Source of the DNA: Hyphomicrobiales bacterium
GTDB lineage: Bacteria > Pseudomonadota > Alphaproteobacteria > Rhizobiales > Rhizobiaceae
DNA length: 64,000 bases
Direction of reading: 5' to 3'
Assembly: GCA_900472625.1 (NCBI GenBank)
Contig: UCIT01000001.1
Location: 124,001 to 188,000 of the forward strand
Shown here: positions 55,125 through 62,265 of the stretch, in pieces
How the letters are laid out: each line of letters starts with the position of its first letter
Position numbering within the stretch: position 1 is the first letter of the stretch
Made by a program: the position numbers and the translations under genes
Notes under the pieces: model-generated
The model's input: the letters and a program-made list of their open reading frames with translations, nothing else
Told to the model about the DNA's origin: nothing
Database searches by the model: none

Positions 55125-56135
55125 ATGCCTCGTGCCGTTTCACGTTTTGCCAAGGTTGCGGCGATAGCCGCCCTGACAGGCGTTACCGTATTTGCCTCTA
55201 TCGGAGAGGCAGATGCACGGCGTGCGGGAGGCTCGGGTTTCGGTAGCCGTGGGACGCGCACGTTCCAAGCACCGCCGACGACCCAGACCGCTCCGACAAT
55301 GTCGGCACCGATCGAGCGCTCGATGACCCCGCGGACGCAGACGAATGCACCCGGTGTCAACCAGCCGGCCGGCGGCATGCAGCGTCCTGGTGGTCTCTTC
55401 GGCGGCTTTGGCCGGTCGATGATCGGTGGTCTGGTGGCCGGCGGTTTGCTCGGCATGCTGCTCGGTCATGGCTTCGGCGGCGGCTTCGGGTTCCTCGGCA
55501 TGCTGCTTCAGTTTGTGTTGATCGGGGGTATCGCGATGCTCGCGATCCGCTATTTCGCCAATCGCCGCCAACAGCCCGCCTATGGCGGAGCGGCGCCGAG
55601 CGCGATGAGCCCGATGGCGTCCAACGGAAATTCATCATTCCGGATCCCGACGATCGGTTCCGGCGCAGGTTTCGGTAGCCCCGCGCCTCAACCGCAGAAC
55701 GACAAGCCGAACGATGAGATTGGGATCAGACAGAACGATCTGGACCAGTTCGAAGAGCTCCTGACTGAAGTGCAGACGGCCTATGGTGCTGAAGACTACG
55801 GCACGCTGCGCCGGCTGACGACACCGGAAGCGATGTCCTATCTTGCCGAAGAACTCGGTGAGAACGCCACCAACGGCGTGCGCAACCTAGTTTCGAACGT
55901 CAAGCTGCTGCAGGGCGATGTCGCCGAAGCATGGCGTGAAGACGGGGCGGAATACGCAACGCTTGCCATGCGTTATTCATCGATCGACGCTGTCGTCGAG
56001 CGTGAAGGCGGCCGCGTCGTCAGCGGCGACGCACGTGCCCCCACCGAGAGCACTGAGGTCTGGACCTTCGTTCGCAAGTCCGGCACCGACTGGAAGCTGG
56101 CTGCTATCCAGGGCACCGAACAACGCGCCGCGTAA
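55125..56135 (+). CDS. Tim44-like domain membrane protein
   Basis: A 336-residue protein with a cleavable leader or anchor (KVAAIAALTGVTVFASIGEADA), a low-complexity Gly/Pro/Thr/Gln region, a Gly-rich hydrophobic pair of helices at about 95-145 (SMIGGLVAGGLLGMLLGHGFGGG; FLGMLLQFVLIGGIAMLAI), and a C-terminal Tim44-like domain (about 200-336; DQFEELLTEVQTAYGAEDYGTLRRLTTPEAMSYLAEEL). In alphaproteobacteria such proteins are thought to act at the cell envelope, homologous to the domain of mitochondrial Tim44. The ATG at 55125, preceded by GGGAGACC, is chosen over the ATG at 55110. Confidence 0.87.
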   Translation: MPRAVSRFAKVAAIAALTGVTVFASIGEADARRAGGSGFGSRGTRTFQAPPTTQTAPTMSAPIERSMTPRTQTNAPGVNQPAGGMQRPGGLFGGFGRSMIGGLVAGGLLGMLLGHGFGGGFGFLGMLLQFVLIGGIAMLAIRYFANRRQQPAYGGAAPSAMSPMASNGNSSFRIPTIGSGAGFGSPAPQPQNDKPNDEIGIRQNDLDQFEELLTEVQTAYGAEDYGTLRRLTTPEAMSYLAEELGENATNGVRNLVSNVKLLQGDVAEAWREDGAEYATLAMRYSSIDAVVEREGGRVVSGDARAPTESTEVWTFVRKSGTDWKLAAIQGTEQRAA

Positions 56136-56144
56136 CGTTACGCG
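56129..56144. terminator. Perfect palindrome at the end of the Tim44-like gene
   Basis: CGCGTAACGTTACGCG is a perfect 16-base palindrome spanning the TAA of the Tim44-like gene, 12 bases before the converging J-domain gene ends. With flanking GCC/GCGGC it can form a hairpin with a very small loop, so it is a plausible terminator for both, without a T run. Confidence 0.4.
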
Positions 56145-56155
56145 CGGCGGCTGCC

Positions 56156-56851
56156 TCAGCCCTCCTGGGCTGCGGCAGGAACGACCCAGAGAGGACGATC
56201 TTCCCGCTTGGGTGACGAAATTGTCGGAACGGCCTCCTCTTCCTCGATGAGGCCGTTTTCGTTTTCATGCACGTCCACTTCATAGGCGTAGTCGTAAAGC
56301 ATCTCGCAGGCGCGCTCGTTGGCTTTGATCTTGGCTTCCGTCTCGCTGATCGCCGACGCAATTGCCTTCACGCGGGCACGCAGCATCGAACCGAGAATGT
56401 CGGTGGACGGGCGCTTCTCCAATCGTTCCAAATGATGCTCTATGCGTGACGCGTGGCGTTCGAGTTCGCGTTTGCTGAAGCGCGCCTTCCGCATGTCCTC
56501 GGAAAGATCTTCCCGCATTCGTGACAGGGGATCGAACGTGCCGGGCTCGCGCTCGTCGAGTGTCAGTTCGTTGACCAGCTTCTCGATCACCATCAGCGCT
56601 TGCAGATCGACCGGGTCGGCAAGCTCGACGTCGTATCCCGTATCGTCGAACACCTTTCGGCGCACCGGATCGAGCAGCAGTTCATAGGCCTTCTGTACGC
56701 GACCAAAAGCCGTCGTGTCGCCGCCTGAGTCTGGATGCGTCGACTTGGCACGCCGGCGATAGGCCGATTTGATCTGCTCGTCGCTTGCGTCCCGTCGGAC
56801 ACCGAGAATCTCGTATGGATTGGTCACAGTCCCTCCGCTGCTGTCGGACAT
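56156..56851 (-). CDS. DnaJ-domain protein
   Basis: A 231-residue protein with a J-domain at the N-terminus: NPYEILGVRRDASDEQIKSAYRRRAKSTHPDSGGD, including the essential HPD, and FGRVQKAYELLLDPVRRKVFDDTGYD. The rest is helical and charged with no Gly/Phe or zinc-finger region, so it is a specialised co-chaperone rather than DnaJ itself. The C-terminus contains an acidic stretch (EEEEAVP). The start at 56851 begins MSDSSGG; a GTG nearer the J-domain with a GGAGGG ribosome site 4 bases before it is an alternative. The frame stays open further upstream, but that sequence is unlike the family. Confidence 0.85.
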   Translation of the reverse strand: MSDSSGGTVTNPYEILGVRRDASDEQIKSAYRRRAKSTHPDSGGDTTAFGRVQKAYELLLDPVRRKVFDDTGYDVELADPVDLQALMVIEKLVNELTLDEREPGTFDPLSRMREDLSEDMRKARFSKRELERHASRIEHHLERLEKRPSTDILGSMLRARVKAIASAISETEAKIKANERACEMLYDYAYEVDVHENENGLIEEEEAVPTISSPKREDRPLWVVPAAAQEG

Positions 56852-57187
56852 CGTCGTGACACCCGTGAAGGGCATTCGCTGTTTCAATGCACTTCTTCTA
56901 CCATCACTGGGGCGGAGTTTGGACAAGAGATTGTATAAGTTTGTGTGAAGAGCCGGGTGCGGTGGGCGCCGAACTCGATCTTTCCACAGGTTGATGACGC
57001 ATCGCAATTCCGGCTGCGTCCCTCCGTGCTGCTCAGGCTGTTGGTCCTCGACCGGAAAAAACGTATCACAAATCGGCTTAATCGATATTATGGCGGAGCA
57101 CGCGTTGACGCTTTTTATCAAATCGCGTTCTATCCGCCACCTTGTCGCGCCCATTCTTCCGGCCGGCGGGTCTGGGAGGACGGTTCC
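56852..57187. other. Divergent intergenic region between the J-domain gene and panC
   Basis: About 336 bases containing the promoters for both divergent genes. Open frames cross it in several directions but none has a recognisable product. GGGAGGACGG at 57174-57183 is the panC ribosome site. Nothing else stands out. Confidence 0.4.
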
Positions 57188-58066
57188 ATGCGTGTTATCA
57201 AGTCGATAACGGATATCAGGGCTTATCTTGCTGCGTTTCGCCGGGATGGCAAGACGATCGGTCTGGTTCCGACGATGGGGTTTCTGCATGCGGGCCATCT
57301 TGAGCTGGTTTCACGCGCCAGGGCAGAGAACGACGTCACCGTCGTGTCGATCTTCGTCAATCCGTTGCAGTTCGGCGCTGGCGAGGATTTGGCGCAATAT
57401 CCACGTGACCTTGACCGCGATGCCGGCCTGCTGGAGGAGGCTGGCGTCGACGTACTGTTCGCGCCCGATGTGATCGATATGTACCCGCGACCAATGCTGA
57501 CCGTCGTCGATGTTCCGGATTTGGGCCGGCAGCTGGAAGGTGAGGTGCGTCCCGGTCATTTTGCCGGTGTCGCCACCGTCGTCTCCAAATTGTTCAATAT
57601 CGTCCAGCCGCACGCCGCCTATTTCGGGGAGAAGGACTACCAGCAAGTGGCGCTGATCAGGCGCATGGTCGAGGATTTGGCACAGCCAGTCGTCGTGGTT
57701 GCAGTGCCGACAGTGCGCGAGGGCGATGGCCTCGCCTATTCGTCTCGGAATGTCTATCTCAATCCGAAGGAGCGTGCCGCCGCCGTGATCGTGCCGACGG
57801 CGCTTGCTGAGGCCGAGCGGCTTTATGCTAAAGGTTGCGATGATCCGGTGTTTATGGAGGCGGCGTTGAGGCGTTTCATCGCTAACGAACCCTTGGCCAC
57901 GGCTGAGGTGGTCGCGGTCAGGCATCCCGAAACGCTTCAGCCGTTGTCGTCCCTGCAATCGGCTCCGGCGCTGGTGGCGCTGTTCGTGCGGGTCGGAAAG
58001 ACGCGGCTTCTTGATAACCGTGTCATCGGTCTTGGATCGACCGCGAATTCGAGGGCGGCATCATGA
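57188..58066 (+). CDS. panC: Pantothenate synthetase
   Basis: A 292-residue ligase joining pantoate and beta-alanine with ATP to give pantothenate. Motifs: [15 protein letters not shown] (HxGH at 34-37), [67 protein letters not shown], and [11 protein letters not shown], the KMSKS-like loop. The ATG at 57188 is chosen from the ribosome site GGGAGGA and the family N-terminus ([14 protein letters not shown]); the frame is open back to 56945. It overlaps panB by 4 bases (ATGA), so the two enzymes are translationally coupled. Confidence 0.96.
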   Translation: MRVIKSITDIRAYLAAFRRDGKTIGLVPTMGFLHAGHLELVSRARAENDVTVVSIFVNPLQFGAGEDLAQYPRDLDRDAGLLEEAGVDVLFAPDVIDMYPRPMLTVVDVPDLGRQLEGEVRPGHFAGVATVVSKLFNIVQPHAAYFGEKDYQQVALIRRMVEDLAQPVVVVAVPTVREGDGLAYSSRNVYLNPKERAAAVIVPTALAEAERLYAKGCDDPVFMEAALRRFIANEPLATAEVVAVRHPETLQPLSSLQSAPALVALFVRVGKTRLLDNRVIGLGSTANSRAAS

Positions 58067-58884
58067 GTGCTCAGGGCAAGCAGCGCCGGCTGACCACTAC
58101 ATCGATCCGTGCCATGAAAGGCAGCGAACGCATCGTCTGCCTGACCGCCTATACAACACCCATCACTCGCTTGCTGGATCCCCACTGCGATCTGCTGCTT
58201 GTTGGGGACTCCGTCGGAATGGTGCTCTATGGAATGGACACCACGGTTGGCGTGACCCTCGACATGATGATCGCACACGGTCGCGCCGTTATGCGCGGAA
58301 CGGCGCGTGCTTGTGTGATCGTTGATCTGCCGTTCGGAAGTTACCAGGAATCGAAAGAACAGGCCTTCCGCAGCGCAGTACGCGTCATGCAGGAAACCGG
58401 CTGCGACGGTATCAAGCTTGAGGGTGGCGAAGAGATGGCCGAGACCGTCGCTTTTCTGACGTCGCGCGGTGTGCCGGTTTTCGGTCATGTCGGCTTGATG
58501 CCGCAGCTCGTCAACACGGCTGGCGGTTTCAGGTCACTCGGTCATTCAGAGCAGGAGGCGCAGAAGATCCGTCGTGACGCGCTGGCTGTGGCCGATGCCG
58601 GTGCATTCGCGATCGTTGTCGAGGGAACCGTCGAGCCCTTGGCACGGGAGATCACCGCTTCACTTGCCGTTCCGACGATCGGTATCGGTGCGTCCCCGGC
58701 TTGCGATGGCCAGGTGCTGGTGTCCGACGACATGCTTGGATTGTTTGCCGATTTCAAGCCGCGCTTCGTCAAGCGATACGCCGAACTTGGGCCGCTGGTC
58801 TCTCAGGCGGTGGAGAATTATGCCGAAGAGGTGCGCTCCGGCCGGTTTCCTGCGCCGGAGCATACATTTCAGCCGCGTCGGTGA
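58063..58884 (+). CDS. panB: 3-methyl-2-oxobutanoate hydroxymethyltransferase
   Basis: A 273-residue enzyme making ketopantoate from ketoisovalerate and methylene-tetrahydrofolate, the step before panC (via ketopantoate reductase, not encoded here). Hallmarks: [33 protein letters not shown] (metal-binding GDS), [37 protein letters not shown] with the catalytic Glu, and [20 protein letters not shown]. The start ATG overlaps the panC stop. Converges on the flavoprotein gene. Confidence 0.96.
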   Translation: MSAQGKQRRLTTTSIRAMKGSERIVCLTAYTTPITRLLDPHCDLLLVGDSVGMVLYGMDTTVGVTLDMMIAHGRAVMRGTARACVIVDLPFGSYQESKEQAFRSAVRVMQETGCDGIKLEGGEEMAETVAFLTSRGVPVFGHVGLMPQLVNTAGGFRSLGHSEQEAQKIRRDALAVADAGAFAIVVEGTVEPLAREITASLAVPTIGIGASPACDGQVLVSDDMLGLFADFKPRFVKRYAELGPLVSQAVENYAEEVRSGRFPAPEHTFQPRR

Positions 58885-58939
58885 GGCGGCGGATGGCTGT
58901 TTTTCGCGGCTGTTGCCGACCAATTGCGGATCCATGCTT

Positions 58940-60148
58940 TTAGGGTTGCAGCCACGTTTGGATGCCACGCGCCGCCGCTCTGCCGGTCGCAAAACATGCC
59001 GTCAGTAGATAGCCGCCGGTCGGCGCTTCCCAGTCCAGCATCTCGCCTGCCACGAAAACGCCGGGCAGCTTCATGAACATGTAGCCTTCGTCGACCTCAT
59101 CCCAGGCTACGCCACCGGCGGACGAGATGGCTTCCGCAATCGGGCGGATGGACGTGACCGGGATGGAGAGCGACTTGATACGCTGCGCCAATCGCTTCGG
59201 ATCGTGAAGGTCGGTATCGCTGCCGCACTCGCGCAACAGGCTCGCCTTTACGCCATCGAGCCCGGCTCCCTTGCGCAGCCGGTTCGCCAGACTTGTCTTT
59301 GAATCCTGCTTCAACAGGTCATGTTCGATCCGCTCGCGAGAACGGCCCGGTGCCAGGTCGAGTTCAAGGGCTGCTGTCTGCCCCGTCGACAACCGGTCGC
59401 GCAACGGGGCTGCATGTGCGTAGACGAGGCTGCCCTCGATGCCGTGTTGCGTGATGACGAATTCGCCGGGCAAAGATCCGATCGTCGAGGTTGCGACCAC
59501 CGATTTTACCGCTGCGCCGGCGAAACGGTCGCGAAAAATCGGGCTCCAGGCGACGTTGAACCCGCAGTTGGCCGGTCGGAAATCGTTCACGAAAATGGCC
59601 TTGGCCTTCAGCCATGCCGTCCAGTGACCGTCGGATCCCAGCTTCGGCCAGCTTGCGCCTCCGAGCGCCAGCAGGACAGCGTCCGGCCGAATTGCCTTAG
59701 GGCCGTCTGGCGTGTCGAAGACGTAGCCTGCATCGGAGAAGCCCTGCCAGCGATGCCGCGTTAGGATGTTGACCCCGTTCGCCTCCAGACGCCGCAGCCA
59801 CGCGCGCAACAGTGGCGACGCTTTCATGGCGACGGGGAACACACGGCCGGAAGTCCCGACAAATGTCTCTACTTGCAATTCCGCAGCCCAAGCTCTGACG
59901 TCCTCCGGCTGGAAAGCATCAAGAGCGTGTCGCAGCTTGCCGCTTGCCGTACCGAACCGCTCGGCAAAACGCAGATAGTCTTCGGAATGGGTGATATTGA
60001 GGCCGGATTTGCCGGCAAGCAGAAACTTGCGGGCAACTGTCGGCATCGCCTCGTAGAGCGTAACATGGTGCCCTGATATCGACAGCACCTCTGCCGCCAT
60101 AAGCCCTGCAGGGCCGCCGCCGATGATGGCTATCTGTTTTTTCGGCAT
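58940..60148 (-). CDS. HI0933-family flavoprotein (NAD(P)/FAD-dependent oxidoreductase)
   Basis: A 402-residue FAD-binding protein of the HI0933/BaiN-like group. It opens with the Rossmann motif AIIGGGPAGLMAAEVLS, then KFLLAGKSGLNITHSE, GRVFPVAMKASPLLRAWL, LLALGGASWPKLGSDG, and a C-terminal FVAGEMLDWEAPTGGYLLTACFATGRAAA that closes the FAD site. The reaction catalysed by this family is unproven in most organisms. Monocistronic, converging on panB with 55 bases between; a weak AGCCGCG/CGCGGCT pair spans the panB end but is not convincing as a terminator. Confidence 0.88.
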   Translation of the reverse strand: MPKKQIAIIGGGPAGLMAAEVLSISGHHVTLYEAMPTVARKFLLAGKSGLNITHSEDYLRFAERFGTASGKLRHALDAFQPEDVRAWAAELQVETFVGTSGRVFPVAMKASPLLRAWLRRLEANGVNILTRHRWQGFSDAGYVFDTPDGPKAIRPDAVLLALGGASWPKLGSDGHWTAWLKAKAIFVNDFRPANCGFNVAWSPIFRDRFAGAAVKSVVATSTIGSLPGEFVITQHGIEGSLVYAHAAPLRDRLSTGQTAALELDLAPGRSRERIEHDLLKQDSKTSLANRLRKGAGLDGVKASLLRECGSDTDLHDPKRLAQRIKSLSIPVTSIRPIAEAISSAGGVAWDEVDEGYMFMKLPGVFVAGEMLDWEAPTGGYLLTACFATGRAAARGIQTWLQP

Positions 60149-60243
60149 CTATCTATCCGGGAACTGAACTTTCAGGTCCCGTCATGGCGTGTGACGGATG
60201 AATGCACAAGCCACTTTAAAAGCTGGCCTAATGCAATGCATCC

Positions 60244-60276
60244 GTCGGCAATGTGCCGACCGCGATCAAAGATCGC
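60244..60276 (-). terminator. Paired hairpins downstream of gstI
   Basis: Two perfect 6-bp stems sit just after the gstI stop (minus strand): GCGATC-3 nt-GATCGC (60262-60276) and GTCGGC-5 nt-GCCGAC (60244-60260). They are placed to end the gstI transcript; no long T run follows. Confidence 0.5.
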
Positions 60277-60292
60277 AGCGCGCACCGTCTAA

Positions 60293-60496
60293 TCAGTCAA
60301 CGATGCGTGGTATAAATCGCGGCTTTGCCGACGCTTCTTCCTGTTTCATGGCATCGTCGTGATACCAGCAGCTGTCGTAGACACAGGGCACCATTTCCGC
60401 TTCCAGATCCGTCATCTGTCGAATTGCAGGCGAGACAAATCGCTTCGCCGGGAAAGCGTAAATCGTTGCCGACTCGTGATGCACACCAGTAATCAT
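60293..60496 (-). CDS. gstI: GstI/DUF2735 family small protein, probable inhibitor of glnII translation
   Basis: A 67-residue protein divergent from glnII. Features: ATIYAFPAKRF near the N-terminus and VYDSCWYHDDAM near the C-terminus, the pattern of the DUF2735/GstI family (about 60 residues in Rhizobium leguminosarum). There GstI lies divergent from glnII and blocks its expression after transcription. Arrangement and motifs match, so I assign the name, with moderate certainty because the family is short. GGGGGC precedes the ATG at 60496. Confidence 0.78.
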   Translation of the reverse strand: MITGVHHESATIYAFPAKRFVSPAIRQMTDLEAEMVPCVYDSCWYHDDAMKQEEASAKPRFIPRIVD

Positions 60497-60882
60497 GTCA
60501 TGCCCCCAAAATGAGTCCGCTATAAAGCGTTGAGAGGGATGATATCACACTTGCACAGAGAATGCGCTATTTGATTGAAAAAAGTGCAACAAATGTTGGT
60601 TTAGTGAGCATTCTCACTTTGGCTAGCTTTATATCAGGAACCTAGCACGTACAAATTATATGCATATGACTAAATAATAATCATTATTCGGCATTGAGGA
60701 AAAAATGCGTGGTCGTGTGCTCATCCTTCAAACGTGCATCCAAATCGGTTAAAGGGAGAAGGCCGTCTCCTTAACCGGTTGACTCCGTTGAGAGTTCCTT
60801 AACGTCGCGTTGCTGGCAATTTTTGCTTATCCGCCATTTTCACTCCTGAATATGACGAAAAGTTTTCATTCCTGTCGGCAAC
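60497..60882. promoter_or_regulatory. gstI-glnII divergent control region
   Basis: Includes AT-rich sequence with several symmetric elements: AGTGAG-CATT-CTCACT (60603-60618), the palindrome ATATGCATAT (60658-60667), TTGCAC (60551-60556) with a matching GTGCAA (60584-60589), and an AATAATCATTATT-like element (60670-60688). The TGCAC-7 nt-GCGCT stretch at 60552-60568 only partly matches the NtrC site TGCAC-N7-GTGCA. In R. leguminosarum NtrC acts between these genes. Which of these elements is used here is unknown. Confidence 0.5.
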
Positions 60883-60898
60883 TGGCACGGTACGTGCA
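60883..60898 (+). promoter_or_regulatory. Sigma-54 promoter of glnII
   Basis: TGGCACG-GTAC-GTGCA matches the consensus TGGCACG-N4-TTGCA at all but one position, with GG and GC at the required spacing. It predicts a transcript start near 60909, about 80 bases before the glnII ATG. This fits nitrogen control of glnII by NtrC and RpoN, known in rhizobia. Confidence 0.8.
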
Positions 60899-60908
60899 TA
60901 CTCTCAGG

Positions 60909-60929
60909 CATCCCTTCACGGGCGGGATG
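60909..60929 (+). promoter_or_regulatory. 5' hairpin of the predicted glnII leader
   Basis: CATCCC (60909-60914) and GGGATG (60924-60929) form a 6-bp stem with a 9-base loop right at the predicted 5' end of the glnII transcript. It could protect the RNA end or take part in GstI-dependent control, which in R. leguminosarum acts through the leader. Role here is inferred. Confidence 0.4.
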
Positions 60930-60988
60930 GTTTCGGCTGTTGCGTTCGCTCGAGGGTTTGCTCACACCTTTGTTTGAGAGACTCGCAC

Positions 60989-62029
60989 ATGACCAAGTTT
61001 AAGCTCGAGTACATCTGGCTCGATGGATATACACCGGTACCAAACCTTCGCGGTAAGACGCAGGTCAAGGAATTCGCAGAGTTCCCGACGCTTGATCAGC
61101 TCCCGCTCTGGGGCTTCGATGGTAGCTCGACGATGCAGGCCGAAGGCCGTTCGTCGGATTGCGTCCTGAAGCCCGTTGCCGTTTACCCGGACCCGGCTCG
61201 TACCAATGGCGTGCTCGTCATGTGCGAAGTCATGATGCCTGATGGCGTTACGCCGCATGCGACCAACGCACGCGCCACCATCCTCGACGATGAAGGCACC
61301 TGGTTCGGCTTCGAGCAGGAATACTTCTTCTACCAGAACGGCCGTCCGCTCGGTTTTCCTGAGCAGGGTTACCCGGCTCCGCAGGGCCCTTACTACACGG
61401 GCGTTGGCTACTCCAACGTTGGCGACGTCGCTCGCGAAATCGTCGAAGAGCACCTCGATCTCTGCCTCGCTGCCGGCATCAACCACGAAGGCATCAATGC
61501 CGAGGTGGCAAAGGGACAGTGGGAATTCCAGATCTTCGGTAAGGGCTCCAAGCGCGCTGCCGACGAAATCTGGATGGCTCGCTACCTCCTGCAGCGCCTG
61601 ACTGAAAAGTACGGCATTGACATCGAGTACCACTGCAAGCCGCTCGGCGACACCGACTGGAATGGTTCGGGCATGCATTGCAACTTCTCGACCAAGTACA
61701 TGCGCGAAGTTGGCGGCAAGGAATATTTCGAAGCGCTGATGGCGCAGTTCGACAAGAACCTGATGGATCATATCGCTGTCTACGGTCCTGACAACGACAA
61801 GCGCCTGACCGGCAAGCACGAAACGGCTCCGTGGAACAAGTTTTCCTACGGTGTTGCCGACCGTGGCGCGTCGATCCGCGTTCCGCACTCGTTTATCAAG
61901 AACGACTACAAGGGCTATCTGGAAGATCGCCGCCCGAACTCCCAGGGCGACCCCTACCAGATCGCTTCGCAGGTCCTGAAGACGATCTCGGAAGTTCCGC
62001 TTTCCGGTTCTGCTTCTGCTGCTGCGTAA
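60989..62029 (+). CDS. glnII: Glutamine synthetase II (eukaryotic type)
   Basis: A 346-residue GSII enzyme that makes glutamine from glutamate, ammonium and ATP. Diagnostic motifs: FKLEYIWLDGYTPVPNLRGKT at the start, WGFDGSSTMQAEG, GFEQEYFFYQNGRPLGFP, WEFQIFGKGSKRAADEIWMARY, GSGMHCNFSTKYMRE, ITGKHET-like TGKHETAPWNKFSYGVADRGASIRVP. The GSII form is found in rhizobia and relatives alongside the ordinary GlnA, and is not adenylylated like GlnA. The start at 60989 (MTKFKLEY) matches known GSII N-termini; a TTG at 60974 is an unlikely alternative. Preceded by a sigma-54 promoter, divergent from gstI, followed by a strong terminator. Confidence 0.96.
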   Translation: MTKFKLEYIWLDGYTPVPNLRGKTQVKEFAEFPTLDQLPLWGFDGSSTMQAEGRSSDCVLKPVAVYPDPARTNGVLVMCEVMMPDGVTPHATNARATILDDEGTWFGFEQEYFFYQNGRPLGFPEQGYPAPQGPYYTGVGYSNVGDVAREIVEEHLDLCLAAGINHEGINAEVAKGQWEFQIFGKGSKRAADEIWMARYLLQRLTEKYGIDIEYHCKPLGDTDWNGSGMHCNFSTKYMREVGGKEYFEALMAQFDKNLMDHIAVYGPDNDKRLTGKHETAPWNKFSYGVADRGASIRVPHSFIKNDYKGYLEDRRPNSQGDPYQIASQVLKTISEVPLSGSASAAA

Positions 62030-62052
62030 GTCAGTCGTTACTCGATTTTGTG

Positions 62053-62080
62053 GCGCCGGTCGAAAGACCGGCGCTATTTA
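62053..62080 (+). terminator. Rho-independent terminator of glnII
   Basis: GCGCCGGTC and GACCGGCGC form a perfect 9-bp GC-rich stem closed by a GAAA tetraloop (62053-62074), followed by TATTTATTT. It is 23 bases after the glnII stop. Confidence 0.9.
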
Positions 62081-62265
62081 TTTGTGACCGACATCCAACT
62101 GCTTCGCGATGGGGCGGATATCCGGTCTTGGATACAGTCTCTTCAGCCTGTTTTCAGTCATCATCATCTAACGGTTGAAAAACTCAACCGAGCAGGCGCA
62201 ATCCTTTTGCGTTACAATCGCTTTTCTCTATACTTGCGTTCGGATCGTCCAAACGCGAGTTGTCC

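Noticed and set aside
58860..58940. AGCCGCG/CGCGGCT hairpin between panB and the flavoprotein gene
   Set aside because: Long loop and overlap with the panB stop; too weak to call a terminator.
60552..60568. NtrC binding site TGCAC-N7-GCGCT
   Set aside because: Only the left half-site fits; the right half matches 3 of 5 bases. Not listed as a site.
60901..60980. CTCTCA (60901-60906) pairing with TGAGAG (60975-60980) to hide the glnII ribosome site
   Set aside because: The sigma-54 promoter predicts a start near 60909, so the first strand would not be in the transcript. It would need a different start to matter.
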